Part shown: positions 27,187 to 36,193 of the stretch, one piece after another
Layout of the letters: each line of letters starts with the position of its first letter
How positions within the stretch are numbered: the stretch's first letter is position 1
Origin: an uncultured Bacteroidota bacterium
GTDB lineage: Bacteria > Bacteroidota > Bacteroidia > Flavobacteriales > Flavobacteriaceae
Length of the DNA stretch: 64,000 nucleotides
Reading direction: 5' to 3'
NCBI GenBank assembly: GCA_902622595.1
Contig: CACNQM010000003.1
Location: 140,449-204,448, forward strand
Notes under the pieces: generated by a model
Database searches by the model: none
What the model saw: only the letters and a program-made list of their open reading frames with translations
Told to the model about the DNA's origin: nothing
Position numbers and translations under genes: made by a program

Positions 27187-28139
27187 AATTGGCGCATTAT
27201 CTCCTCTGCAACTTCAAGAGCTTTGATACCATCATTTAAGCTTACTTTTGAATCACTATTAAATTTAATTGATTCATAAAAGTCATTAAGTTCAGCTTCT
27301 ATAGAATTTATACTTTGAACTTCAGGGTTTTCAAAGAAAATAACTTTTTCTTCACCTAAATTATTTTTAACAATTAGGGAGTTTTCTGCTTCACCTTTAT
27401 GCTTATCTCTAATTTTTACCACTTGAAACTCTTTCTCTAAAAAATTTATTGATATGTATGCATCTTCTTGAAAAATTCTAGTTTTTCTCATTTTTTTTAA
27501 AGAAATTCTGCTTGACGTTAAATTTGCAATACATCCATCTTCAAATTCTATTCTAGCATTTGCAATGTCAGGAGTTGAGCTAATTATAGAGACACCTGAT
27601 GCATCTATTCTTTTGACGTTTGACTTATTAATACTTAATATTATATCTATATCGTGGATCATTAGATCCATAATAACAGAAACATCAGTTCCTCTAGGAT
27701 TAAAGTCAGATAGTCTATGAGATTCAATAAATTTTGGATTCTTAATAAATTCCCTACATGAAATAAATGCCTCGTTATACCTTTCAACAAAACCAACTTG
27801 ACCAATTATACCTTTTTCCATAGCCATAGTTTCGATTACCTTGGCTTCATTAGAATCGTTTGTTAGTGGCTTTTCAACAAATATATGTTTCCCTTTATCT
27901 ATACATTCTTTTGCAATTTCAAAATGTGTAGTTGTAGGAGAGACAATCACAGCTGCATCAATCTTCTCGATTAATAAATGAAGTTCTTTAAAGAAAAAAT
28001 AGCCTTTTTCTTGTGATAGTTTCTCAGAATTAAATACATCCGTATCATAAAAACCTATAAGTTCAAAATCTGACTTATTCAATATGTTTAAATGGATCTT
28101 TCCAAGGTGTCCTGCACCTATTACTCCAACCTTAATCAT
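27183..28139 (-). CDS. Cytoplasmic Gfo/Idh/MocA family oxidoreductase
   Basis: 318 residues without a signal peptide, unlike the copy at 1-976. The Rossmann motif GVIGAGHLGKIH is at residues 4-15, and the VEKPLTND signature near residue 94 holds the catalytic-site lysine and proline of the family; the C-terminal domain has DLMIHDIDIILS near residue 161. It is a NAD(P)-dependent oxidoreductase, probably of a sugar or inositol-like compound, but the substrate cannot be read. It heads the seven-gene unit to 20622. A TATTTTTA box ends 4 nt before its ATG. Confidence 0.9.
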   Translation of the reverse strand: MIKVGVIGAGHLGKIHLNILNKSDFELIGFYDTDVFNSEKLSQEKGYFFFKELHLLIEKIDAAVIVSPTTTHFEIAKECIDKGKHIFVEKPLTNDSNEAKVIETMAMEKGIIGQVGFVERYNEAFISCREFIKNPKFIESHRLSDFNPRGTDVSVIMDLMIHDIDIILSINKSNVKRIDASGVSIISSTPDIANARIEFEDGCIANLTSSRISLKKMRKTRIFQEDAYISINFLEKEFQVVKIRDKHKGEAENSLIVKNNLGEEKVIFFENPEVQSINSIEAELNDFYESIKFNSDSKVSLNDGIKALEVAEEIMRQL

Positions 28140-28143
28140 ATGC

Positions 28144-28151
28144 TAAAAATA
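28144..28151 (-). promoter_or_regulatory. -7-like box TATTTTTA of the seven-gene unit 28139-20622
   Basis: Matches TAnnTTTG except for the final base and ends 4 nt before the ATG at 28139. If it is the promoter, the seven-gene message has essentially no leader. No TTG at the usual -33 distance was found. Confidence 0.35.
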
Positions 28152-28191
28152 CAATCTTCTTTTGGAATTTTCGACTATTAATTTAATATTA

Positions 28192-28839
28192 GTGAATGTG
28201 GAAGATAACTTTAAATTTCATGGTAGAAGAAGACTATTAGCCCTGGAACTAAAAAAGAAGGGAATTGTCAATAAACAAATAATTAAGTCAATTGAGAGTG
28301 TTCCTCGACATTTATTTGTTGATCCTGGTTTATCTGAGCAAGCATATGTAGACAAGGCTTTACCAATTGAATCTAATCAAACTATCTCGCAGCCCTATAC
28401 AGTTGCTTTCCAGACTCAATTATTAAATCCTGTCAGTGGTGAAAAAATTTTAGAAATTGGAACAGGATCTGGATACCAAACTTCAATTTTATGTTTTCTT
28501 AAAACAGATGTGTATACTATCGAAAGAAATCACAATTTATTTAGATCAACTACCAAACTATTTAATAGGCTAAATATTAATCCAGTTAGATTTAAATATG
28601 GAGATGGATATAAGGGATTGATAGATGATTCCCCATTTGACGGAATTTTAATTACAGCAGGCTCCCAAAATGTTCCAGAGGATTTACTAAAACAGCTTAA
28701 GGTAGGAGGGAGGATGGTAGTACCAATTGGAAAAAAAATACAGGTTATGACTAAAATTACCAGAATTAGTATTAATGATTTTAAAAAAGAGACTTTTGGT
28801 AATTTTAAGTTTGTTCCAATGCTGAAAGAAAAAGATTAG
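28192..28839 (+). CDS. pcm: Protein-L-isoaspartate O-methyltransferase
   Basis: About 215 residues from a GTG at 28192 (MNVEDNFKFHGRRRLL); a longer TTG frame from 28162 adds ten residues that relatives lack, and a GTG at 28198 is also possible. The enzyme uses SAM to repair isoaspartyl sites in aged proteins. Motifs: ESVPRHLFVDP, QTISQPYTVAFQTQLL, and the SAM-binding ILEIGTGSGYQTSIL (near residue 83). It ends in a 4-bp stop-codon overlap with smpB. Confidence 0.93.
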   Translation: MNVEDNFKFHGRRRLLALELKKKGIVNKQIIKSIESVPRHLFVDPGLSEQAYVDKALPIESNQTISQPYTVAFQTQLLNPVSGEKILEIGTGSGYQTSILCFLKTDVYTIERNHNLFRSTTKLFNRLNINPVRFKYGDGYKGLIDDSPFDGILITAGSQNVPEDLLKQLKVGGRMVVPIGKKIQVMTKITRISINDFKKETFGNFKFVPMLKEKD

Positions 28840-29294
28840 TTATTGAAATTTTTCTTAATTCTCTTTAAACTAATTTTACTTTCTCTGTCTTTTATTACAT
28901 TTCTCTTATCAAACTCTCTTTTTCCTTTTGCAACTGAAACATTGAGTTTTGCAATTCCTTTTTTACTTATGAACAGTGATAATGCTACAACAGTAATTCC
29001 AGCATCCTTGACTTGTTTTTGAATCTTTTTTAATTCTTGTTTATTTAATAATAATTTTCTTCTTCTCTTAGGATTATAGTCTCTTTCATTTGAATTTTTA
29101 TATTCATCAACATGCATATTTACAACAAAAAGCTCATCACCATTAAACTCACAATATGAGTTATTTAAAGAAGCTTTAGCATTTCTAATAGATTTAATTT
29201 CATTACCAGTTAAAACAATACCACACGTATATTTATCTAACAATGAATAATCATATTTAGCTTTCTTGTTATTTATGTTTATCGAATTATTCAC
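28836..29294 (-). CDS. smpB: SsrA (tmRNA)-binding protein SmpB
   Basis: 152 residues from a GTG at 29294. It brings tmRNA to stalled ribosomes for trans-translation. The beta-barrel signatures NKKAKYDYSLLDKYTCGI, LTGNEIKSIRNAKASLNNSY and the NERDYNPKRRRKLLL segment are clear, as is the basic C-terminal tail rich in Lys/Arg. The tmRNA gene itself was not seen in the window. A TAATTTTA box ends 4 nt before the GTG. Confidence 0.97.
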   Translation of the reverse strand: MNNSININNKKAKYDYSLLDKYTCGIVLTGNEIKSIRNAKASLNNSYCEFNGDELFVVNMHVDEYKNSNERDYNPKRRRKLLLNKQELKKIQKQVKDAGITVVALSLFISKKGIAKLNVSVAKGKREFDKRNVIKDRESKISLKRIKKNFNN

Positions 29295-29298
29295 TATG

Positions 29299-29306
29299 TA
29301 AAATTA
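29299..29306 (-). promoter_or_regulatory. -7-like box TAATTTTA ahead of smpB
   Basis: One mismatch (final base) to TAnnTTTG, 4 nt before the GTG start at 29294. The 105-nt divergent region to glyA holds no other exact promoter match. Confidence 0.35.
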
Positions 29307-29399
29307 CAAATAAGAATTGTTTATAACTAGTTGATTTATATAATAGAAAACAAATAAAGTCGAGTTCCTATTTTATTAATTTAGCATTTTATAAATAAC

Positions 29400-30674
29400 A
29401 TGAACAATCAAGATCAAATCTTTAGTCTTATTAAAGAAGAAAAAAATAGACAGCTAGGTGGATTAGAACTAATAGCGTCTGAAAATTTTACTAGTGATAA
29501 TGTAATGAAAGCAACAGGATCAATTCTCACTAATAAATATGCAGAAGGTTATCCTGGAAAACGATACTATGGTGGGTGTGAGGTTGTAGATAAAATTGAG
29601 AATGTTGCTATTGATCGTCTGAAGACACTCTTTAACGTTGAATATGCAAATGTTCAGCCTCATTCGGGTTCACAGGCCAATACAGCAGTATTTGATGCTT
29701 TTTTGAAACCTGGAGATAAAATTCTTGGTCTTGATTTAGCACATGGCGGACATCTAACTCATGGATCAAATGTTAATTTTTCAGGTAAAATTTATAATTC
29801 AAGTTTTTATGGAGTTACTAATGAAGGAATTTTTGATTACAATGAAATTCTGGAGAGAGCAAAAGAAGCCAAGCCAAATCTAATAATAGTTGGAGCTTCA
29901 GCCTACTCAAGAGACATTGACTTTTCAAAGTTTAGAGATATAGCAGACGAAGTTGGCGCATTTCTTCATGCAGATATTGCTCATCCGTCAGGATTAATTG
30001 CAAAAGGTTTTCTTAGTGACCCTGTTCCACATTGTCACGTAATTACCTCCACAACACATAAGACACTTAGAGGCCCAAGAGGAGGTATAATAATGATGGG
30101 TAAAGATTTTGATAATCCATTTGATTTAAAATTAAAAAATGGAAATTTAAAAAAAATGTCTTCGGTTTTAGATTCCGCTATATTTCCAGGTAATCAAGGA
30201 GGTCCTCTAGAACATGTAATAGCAGCTAAAGCAATTGCCTTTGGAGAAGCTCTTGAACCTCAATTTGAAAAATATATTAATCAAGTCATCTCCAATGCAT
30301 CAAGATTATCAGAGAACTTGACTAATCTTGGTTACAATATAGTTTCAGGTGGAACAGATAATCATCTTCTTCTAATTGATTTAAGTAATAAAAATATATC
30401 TGGTAAAGATGCTGAGAGAGTCTTGGGTCTATCAAATATTACAGTAAATAAAAATATGGTTCCTTTTGACGATAAATCTCCTTTTGTAACAAGTGGAATT
30501 AGAATTGGTACACCTGCAATTACAACAAGAGGCCTAATTGAAAGTGACATGGATTTTGTTGCAGAATCTATTGATGCATCTATACTTAATAGTGAAAATA
30601 ATGAAATATTGGCTGATATAAGCAATAGAGTTGAATCTTACATGATCGATAGACCTTTATTCTCAACTATTTAG
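29400..30674 (+). CDS. glyA: Serine hydroxymethyltransferase
   Basis: 424 residues. It interconverts serine and glycine and is the main source of one-carbon units on tetrahydrofolate. Signatures: [15 protein letters not shown] near residue 22, [16 protein letters not shown], the [12 protein letters not shown] segment, and the PLP lysine in [14 protein letters not shown] near residue 228. Full length for the family. It overlaps the convergent cyclotransferase gene by 8 bp. Confidence 0.97.
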   Translation: MNNQDQIFSLIKEEKNRQLGGLELIASENFTSDNVMKATGSILTNKYAEGYPGKRYYGGCEVVDKIENVAIDRLKTLFNVEYANVQPHSGSQANTAVFDAFLKPGDKILGLDLAHGGHLTHGSNVNFSGKIYNSSFYGVTNEGIFDYNEILERAKEAKPNLIIVGASAYSRDIDFSKFRDIADEVGAFLHADIAHPSGLIAKGFLSDPVPHCHVITSTTHKTLRGPRGGIIMMGKDFDNPFDLKLKNGNLKKMSSVLDSAIFPGNQGGPLEHVIAAKAIAFGEALEPQFEKYINQVISNASRLSENLTNLGYNIVSGGTDNHLLLIDLSNKNISGKDAERVLGLSNITVNKNMVPFDDKSPFVTSGIRIGTPAITTRGLIESDMDFVAESIDASILNSENNEILADISNRVESYMIDRPLFSTI

Positions 30675-31680
30675 AAACTACTTCAACTTCAAAAAGTTTA
30701 TCCCAATTTTTCCCAGTAACGAAAATTTTTCCATCAAAATATGCTATACCATTCATTACATCCAGATCAGGTTTTTGTGTAACTCTATCTCGTATTCCAG
30801 AAAAATCTATTACTTTCTCTACTGCACCATTCAATGGATTAATTACAATTACAACATCACGATTAAATTGATATGTATTAGCATATATTTTTCCATCTAT
30901 GTATTCTAATTCATTAATATTCTTAATTTTTGATCTATTTGTTAATACTTCAATAAATCTTATTTCCTCAAGAGTCTCAGGATCCAAAATCCAGATTTTA
31001 TTTGTTCCATCTGATTTATAGATAAAACTTCCATCATTACATAAACCCCATCCCTCTTTACTTTTTCCATAATCAAAGTTTCCAATTTTATTAAAATCTA
31101 AATCATAAATGAATCCAATATTATTTTTCCAAGTAAGTTGATAAATTTTGTCATTAATAATAGTAAGACCCTCTCCAAAATACTCGTAGTCAAGCTTAAC
31201 AATATTTAGTATTTCCCCACTTTTATAATCTGATTTTCTTAAAGTTGATTTACCATTTAATCCAGTACTTTCATACAATTGGTTGTTGTAAAATTCAAGC
31301 CCTTGGGTGTATGCATTTTTATCATGTTTATATTCAGTAATTACTTTATATGTCATTATCTCAGGTTCAATATTAGAATAAATATCAAATTTTTGATTAA
31401 TCGAAATTATCTCGTTATTTGAGAATATTTTAGCAGCTACATTATTTTCTCCGACTTTGTAATCAACTAATTTTACTTCGTTTGAGACTAATTTATCATT
31501 TAAGTAATATTCAATAGAATCGATAATATTGTTATTAGTTGAAATAATATTAATAGAGATCTTATCATCAATCAAAATTTTGTCACCTGAAGATTTAATC
31601 TGTATTTTAAATCCACTACTTGGATCTGGATTACAGTTTAGTATTAACAAAAAGAAGAAAAAAATAATACTATGTTTCAT
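30667..31680 (-). CDS. Glutaminyl-peptide cyclotransferase (bacterial beta-propeller type) lipoprotein
   Basis: 337 residues. The N-terminus [16 protein letters not shown] ends in a lipobox with Cys16, so the protein is lipid-anchored outside the cytoplasm. The region from about residue 115 has the glutamine cyclotransferase propeller repeats: [53 protein letters not shown] and [19 protein letters not shown]. These enzymes convert N-terminal glutamine of exported proteins to pyroglutamate, protecting them from aminopeptidases; many Bacteroidota secreted proteins begin with Gln after cleavage. Residues 25-110 look like a separate beta domain. Confidence 0.87.
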   Translation of the reverse strand: MKHSIIFFFFLLILNCNPDPSSGFKIQIKSSGDKILIDDKISINIISTNNNIIDSIEYYLNDKLVSNEVKLVDYKVGENNVAAKIFSNNEIISINQKFDIYSNIEPEIMTYKVITEYKHDKNAYTQGLEFYNNQLYESTGLNGKSTLRKSDYKSGEILNIVKLDYEYFGEGLTIINDKIYQLTWKNNIGFIYDLDFNKIGNFDYGKSKEGWGLCNDGSFIYKSDGTNKIWILDPETLEEIRFIEVLTNRSKIKNINELEYIDGKIYANTYQFNRDVVIVINPLNGAVEKVIDFSGIRDRVTQKPDLDVMNGIAYFDGKIFVTGKNWDKLFEVEVVSK

Positions 31681-31684
31681 GAAT

Positions 31685-31692
31685 TAAATTTA
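31685..31692 (-). promoter_or_regulatory. -7-like box TAAATTTA ahead of the cyclotransferase gene
   Basis: One mismatch to TAnnTTTG, ending 4 nt before the ATG at 31680. On the other strand TATATTTA at 31700-31707 lies 7 nt before the SDR start, so the 34-bp divergent gap may hold two back-to-back promoters. Confidence 0.35.
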
Positions 31693-31714
31693 TTACTAAT
31701 ATATTTAATAAATA

Positions 31715-32506
31715 ATGAGTAAAGTAATATTAATTACGGGAACATCATCAGGTTTTGGCAAATCAATTGCTGAAAAGCTTCACTCTCAAGGTTATACTGT
31801 AATTGGCACATCAAGAAACGCAGATAAAATAAATTCTGCTTTCAAGACTATGAAGCTTGACATAAATAATTATGAAATGTCAAAGAATTTAATTGATAAC
31901 ATTATTAATTTATATGGTAAAATTGACATACTAATAAATAATGCTGGGATAAATATTACAGGCCCTATTGAAACTGCTAATATGTCAGATATTAAAAAAG
32001 TTTTTGATACAAATTTTTTTAGTCATGTAAATATGATCCAAAAAGTTCTCCCTAATATGCGATCAAATAATAAAGGATTAATAATAAATATTACATCAAT
32101 AGCTGGATATTTGGGTTTACCATACTGGGGAACATATTGTGCTTCAAAGTCCTCTTTCAATATTATTGCTGAAAGTCTTAACATTGAACTTAAAAAATAT
32201 AATGTTGATGTAGTTAATATTTCACCTGGAGATTATAAAACTGAAATATCTTTAAATCGAGTTGATAGGCTTGAAAGTGCCTCTCCTTATTATAATGAAT
32301 ACAAAAATGTTATAAATAGTGTTAACAGTAAGATGAAACATGGAAGAGATCCAAATGAGGTTGCTGAGTTGGTATCAAAAATTATTAATGAAAAAAATCC
32401 TAAAATTAATTACCTTGTGGGTGGATTTCTCGAAAAAAAAATCACTTTGAAAAGTTTACTTTCCGACAAAATTTTTCAAAAAATAATAATGAAACTATAT
32501 AACTAA
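31715..32506 (+). CDS. Short-chain dehydrogenase/reductase (SDR)
   Basis: 263 residues of the classical SDR fold. The cofactor motif TGTSSGFGKSIA is at residues 8-19, NNAG near residue 76, the catalytic serine in ITSIAGYLG, and the catalytic pair Tyr and Lys in YCASK near residue 151. It reduces or oxidises a hydroxyl/keto group with NAD(P)H; the substrate cannot be read. It is co-transcribed with the aldolase gene 5 nt downstream. An SDR is required for reduction of 3-ketocapnine in sulfonolipid synthesis, but nothing but family membership connects this gene to that pathway. Confidence 0.88.
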   Translation: MSKVILITGTSSGFGKSIAEKLHSQGYTVIGTSRNADKINSAFKTMKLDINNYEMSKNLIDNIINLYGKIDILINNAGINITGPIETANMSDIKKVFDTNFFSHVNMIQKVLPNMRSNNKGLIINITSIAGYLGLPYWGTYCASKSSFNIIAESLNIELKKYNVDVVNISPGDYKTEISLNRVDRLESASPYYNEYKNVINSVNSKMKHGRDPNEVAELVSKIINEKNPKINYLVGGFLEKKITLKSLLSDKIFQKIIMKLYN

Positions 32507-32511
32507 ATATT

Positions 32512-33165
32512 ATGAAATTTTTTATTGACACAGCAAACCTAGATCAAATAAAAGAAGCTCAAGATATGGGAATTCTTGATGGTGTTACTACAAACCCATC
32601 TTTGATGGCCAAGGAAGGTATAACAGGTGAAAAAAATATTATTGATCACTATCTTAAAATATGTGACATAGTCGATGGTGATGTATCTGCTGAGGTAATT
32701 TCAGTAAATTATGACGGAATCATTGAAGAAGGAGAAGCTTTGGCATCCCTTCATAAACAAATTGTTATTAAGATTCCCATGATAGAAGATGGTGTAAAAG
32801 CCATTAGATATTTTAGTGACAAAGGATTAAAAACTAATTGCACATTAATATTTTCATCTGGTCAAGCATTGTTAGCTGCTAAGGCTGGTGCTAAATATGT
32901 TTCACCTTTTATAGGGAGGCTTGATGATATTTCCACTGATGGTTTAGACCTTATATCTGACATAAGAGATATTTATGATAATTATGCTTATAAGACAGAA
33001 ATTTTAGCTGCATCTATAAGACATACTATGCATATAATTGATTGTGCCAAAATAGGAGCAGATGTTATAACTAGTCCTATTTCTGCTATTAAAGGGCTGT
33101 TGAAACATCCATTAACAGATATTGGTTTAGCTAAGTTTTTAAGTGACCATAAAAAAGGAAACTAA
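32512..33165 (+). CDS. Fructose-6-phosphate aldolase / transaldolase-like
   Basis: 217 residues, the short form of the class I transaldolase family. The Schiff-base lysine lies in IVIKIPM (Lys87). The start MKFFIDTANLDQIKEA, the DGVTTNPSLMAKEG loop and the TNCTLIFSSGQALLAAKAG and SPFIGRLDDI segments are family signatures. Short members either split fructose-6-phosphate or act as transaldolases; the sequence alone does not decide. With the transketolase pair in this window it would complete the non-oxidative pentose phosphate reactions. Its stop shares 4 bp with the convergent gene. Confidence 0.92.
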   Translation: MKFFIDTANLDQIKEAQDMGILDGVTTNPSLMAKEGITGEKNIIDHYLKICDIVDGDVSAEVISVNYDGIIEEGEALASLHKQIVIKIPMIEDGVKAIRYFSDKGLKTNCTLIFSSGQALLAAKAGAKYVSPFIGRLDDISTDGLDLISDIRDIYDNYAYKTEILAASIRHTMHIIDCAKIGADVITSPISAIKGLLKHPLTDIGLAKFLSDHKKGN

Positions 33166-34565
33166 TTTTCTTTTAAAATATTTTCAATTTCGTTAGTAAA
33201 AAGATTACTAAATCCATCTATAATTTTTACTTTTTGATCAGTTATAATTGTCTTATTTAAATATGTTAATACCCAATCCTTGCTTGAACTTTCAAAGTCC
33301 TTAAATGAAAATTGGTTTGATAAGTCAAGATTTAATATATTTTGAGCTTGACTAACCATATCTGTATATGGCTGAATACATATACCTACAAATCTATAAT
33401 CTGGAAATTGCAATTTTAATTCCTCCACTCTTCTTATTGTCCTTCTATAATGATTCATTTGGGTTTGAGACCAAAAATAAATTAAGGATTTTGAACCTTT
33501 TAATTCACTTAAACTGGATTTAGTAGATCCTTCAAAGTCAATAATTTCAATATCTGGAAGTGAATTTCCTTTTTTCATTTTTTCTATGTCCCTGTAGAGT
33601 TTTGTTATTTCATTCAAATATTGTTCTGATGAGTTTACATAAGTATAATAATCAATAAACTCATCATGAAAATCATTATTTTTAAAATTTAGTATTTCCT
33701 CAATAGCTGTGGCTCTAGCTAGATTATTTTTTAATAGTTGATCGGTAATTTTAGAATCAATAATTAAAAGTTTTTTAATATTAAAATCTGTATTATTTTT
33801 TTCATAGAAATATACTTTTCCGCTATCTAATGTTTTTTCATTAAAATAGTTCATTAAATATGTTATGTAGGGCTCAAAGAGTGATAAATCAGAATCATTT
33901 AAGTCCATTCTTTCCCTGTAACTAAAATATTCTTCTCTCTCTGAATTTTTCCAGTTTCTACCTCTCAATAAGGCATACCTTTCAAGTTTGTTAAAATAAT
34001 TATATTTTATACTTGCTTTTGTAATGTTTCTTGCAAGTCTTTTTTGATCAGCACTCTTATTAAAAAGTTCCCATATCTTATTTTTTTCCTCTATAAGTGA
34101 GTCAATTGCTTTCCTGAATATTTTACTCTCTTGTGAATATATTTCAGATATATATCCTGTTTCTGAATCATCCAATATAGACATATCAACTAAAAAGTTA
34201 TTTTTGGATGATCCTTTTCCACTAAATGTTAATGATTCTTTGAAATCTTCAACATTTACTCTAATCCAAAGACTATCACCGTTTTCAACTATAATATTTT
34301 GATTCTCTGGAACGTGTTCAATTCTATAAATTCCTGGTTTAATATCATGAATTTTTTTAAAAAATTTATTTTGTGAATCTAACTGAATTGAATCAATTTT
34401 TATATTATTAAAATAGAAGTTTACATAATTTGAAGATGGGTTTATAATTTCTCCACCAAGAAAAAAACTATCATTTTGATTATCCTCACTACATGAGATT
34501 AGGAAAATTGAAATAATAACAGGTATAATTAGTTTTAGAAATTTCAACTTACTATTTTTGCGCAT
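33162..34565 (-). CDS. Thioredoxin-fold lipoprotein lacking the CxxC motif
   Basis: 467 residues. The signal MRKNSKLKFLKLIIPVIISI ends with the lipobox LISC near residue 25. A DUF4369-like beta domain follows (residues about 30-120), a long helical middle, then a C-terminal thioredoxin-like domain from about residue 350 (LIYFWSQTQMNHYRR). In TlpA-type proteins the position after FW carries CxxC; here it reads SQTQMN with no cysteine, so it cannot act as a thiol oxidoreductase. Compare the paralogue at 58634-59761, which keeps WCRPC. It probably serves as a binding or envelope-maintenance protein. Its ATG lies 4 bp from the divergent ABC-F start. Confidence 0.8.
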   Translation of the reverse strand: MRKNSKLKFLKLIIPVIISIFLISCSEDNQNDSFFLGGEIINPSSNYVNFYFNNIKIDSIQLDSQNKFFKKIHDIKPGIYRIEHVPENQNIIVENGDSLWIRVNVEDFKESLTFSGKGSSKNNFLVDMSILDDSETGYISEIYSQESKIFRKAIDSLIEEKNKIWELFNKSADQKRLARNITKASIKYNYFNKLERYALLRGRNWKNSEREEYFSYRERMDLNDSDLSLFEPYITYLMNYFNEKTLDSGKVYFYEKNNTDFNIKKLLIIDSKITDQLLKNNLARATAIEEILNFKNNDFHDEFIDYYTYVNSSEQYLNEITKLYRDIEKMKKGNSLPDIEIIDFEGSTKSSLSELKGSKSLIYFWSQTQMNHYRRTIRRVEELKLQFPDYRFVGICIQPYTDMVSQAQNILNLDLSNQFSFKDFESSSKDWVLTYLNKTIITDQKVKIIDGFSNLFTNEIENILKEN

Positions 34566-34569
34566 ATTT

Positions 34570-36192
34570 ATGTTATCAGTATCTAATTTATCGCTTCAAT
34601 TTGGAAAAAGAATATTATTTGATGAAGTAAATATAACTTTTTCTCCTGGAAATTGTTATGGTATTATTGGAGCCAATGGTGCTGGGAAGTCTACTTTTTT
34701 AAAAATTTTATCAAAAGATCTTGAGCCTAATACTGGTTCGGTTTTTCTAGAGCCAGGTAAGAGATTATCTGTGCTCGAGCAAAATCATAACAGATATGAT
34801 GAAAATACAGTTATTGAGACAGTAATACTTGGAAATCAAAAACTTTTTGAACTGAAAAGCGAAATAGACTCTATTTATGCTAAAGAAGATTTCTCTGATA
34901 AAGATGCAGATAGAGTGGGAGAGCTTCAGGCGACTTTTGAAGAAATGAATGGATGGAATGCAGATGCAGACGCTGCTTTTTTACTTTCAAGCCTAGGAAT
35001 TTCAGAGGAGATTCACCATAACTCAATGAATGATATTGACCAAAAGGTAAAAGTGAAAGTTTTATTAGCACAATGTCTATTTGGTAATCCTGATGTTTTA
35101 ATTATGGATGAGCCAACAAATGATTTAGACTATAGTACTGTTGAGTGGCTTACAAATTTTATCAATGAATTTGAAAATACTGTAATTGTTGTTTCTCACG
35201 ACAGGTTTTTTCTAGACGCTGTATGTACTCATACTTCTGATATTGATTTTAGTAAAATCAATCATTTTTCGGGCAATTATACTTTCTGGCAGCAATCAAG
35301 TGAACTAGCTTCTAAGCAAAAATTACAGCAAAATAAAAAGGCCGAGGAAAAGAAGAAAGAATTACAAGAATTTATATCTAGATTCTCTGCCAATGTTGCT
35401 AAATCTAAACAAGCAACAGCAAGAAAAAAGATGATTGAGAAACTTAATATCGAAGAGATAAAGCCATCTAGTAGAAGATACCCTGCAATAATCTTTGAGC
35501 AAGAAAGAGAAGCTGGTGATCAAATTCTTGAACTTAAGTCTATTTCATATGAAAAGGATGGGGATGTTTATTTTGGTAATATAAGCTTTAATCTAAATAA
35601 AGGTGAAAAGGTTCTTATATTATCTAAAAATTCAAGATCAATTAATTTATTCTATGATTGTATTTCTGGAAACTTAGAACAAACATCAGGGTCATATAAT
35701 TGGGGAGTTACAACTACTTCAGGATATTTACCAATGGATAATAATTCATTTTTTGAGAAAAATATTTCTCTTGTTGATTGGCTTAGACAATGGTCAAACA
35801 GTGAAGAGGAAAGGGAGGAATTATTCATAAGGAGTTTTCTTGGAAGAATGCTCTTTAGTGGAGACGAAGCTTTAAAATCATGTGATGTTCTTTCTGGAGG
35901 TGAAAAGGTTAGATGTATGCTGTCCAAAATTATGATGGGAAAACCTAATGTACTCCTAATTGATGAACCCACAAACCATCTTGATCTAGAATCAATAACC
36001 GCTTTTAATAATTCACTGATTAATTTTAAAGGTACCGTTCTTCTTAGTACTAATGATAGAGCTTTTGCTGATTCTGTTGCAAACCGTATCATTGAGATAA
36101 CACCAAATGGTATTATAGATAGTTACCTTACTTTTAGTGAATATATTGTTGATGAAAAAGTAATAACTCAAAGAGAAAAACTTTATAATTAG
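34570..36192 (+). CDS. ABC-F ATPase (YbiT type) with degenerate second P-loop
   Basis: 540 residues from the ATG at 34570; a TTG frame four codons longer overlaps the divergent gene. ABC-F proteins bind the ribosomal E site and adjust translation. Domain 1 has Walker A GANGAGKSTFL near residues 37-47 and Walker B VLIMDEPTNDLD near 178; its signature is IDQKVKVKVLLAQ in place of LSGG. Domain 2 keeps LSGGEKVRCMLSK and VLLIDEPTNHLD, but its P-loop position reads ILSKNSRSINLFY, which is not a nucleotide-binding loop. Only the site using P-loop 1 with signature 2 would be canonical. From memory this is also seen in other flavobacterial YbiT-like proteins. Confidence 0.9.
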   Translation: MLSVSNLSLQFGKRILFDEVNITFSPGNCYGIIGANGAGKSTFLKILSKDLEPNTGSVFLEPGKRLSVLEQNHNRYDENTVIETVILGNQKLFELKSEIDSIYAKEDFSDKDADRVGELQATFEEMNGWNADADAAFLLSSLGISEEIHHNSMNDIDQKVKVKVLLAQCLFGNPDVLIMDEPTNDLDYSTVEWLTNFINEFENTVIVVSHDRFFLDAVCTHTSDIDFSKINHFSGNYTFWQQSSELASKQKLQQNKKAEEKKKELQEFISRFSANVAKSKQATARKKMIEKLNIEEIKPSSRRYPAIIFEQEREAGDQILELKSISYEKDGDVYFGNISFNLNKGEKVLILSKNSRSINLFYDCISGNLEQTSGSYNWGVTTTSGYLPMDNNSFFEKNISLVDWLRQWSNSEEEREELFIRSFLGRMLFSGDEALKSCDVLSGGEKVRCMLSKIMMGKPNVLLIDEPTNHLDLESITAFNNSLINFKGTVLLSTNDRAFADSVANRIIEITPNGIIDSYLTFSEYIVDEKVITQREKLYN

Positions 36193-36193
36193 T

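Noticed and set aside
29295..29399. tmRNA or small RNA in the smpB-glyA gap
   Set aside because: Only 105 bp is available, with no tRNA-like acceptor end or tag frame; it appears to be just a divergent promoter region.
35652..36092. 146-codon open frame antisense to the ABC-F gene
   Set aside because: The forward frame has recognisable ATPase motifs throughout; the reverse frame shows no known pattern.
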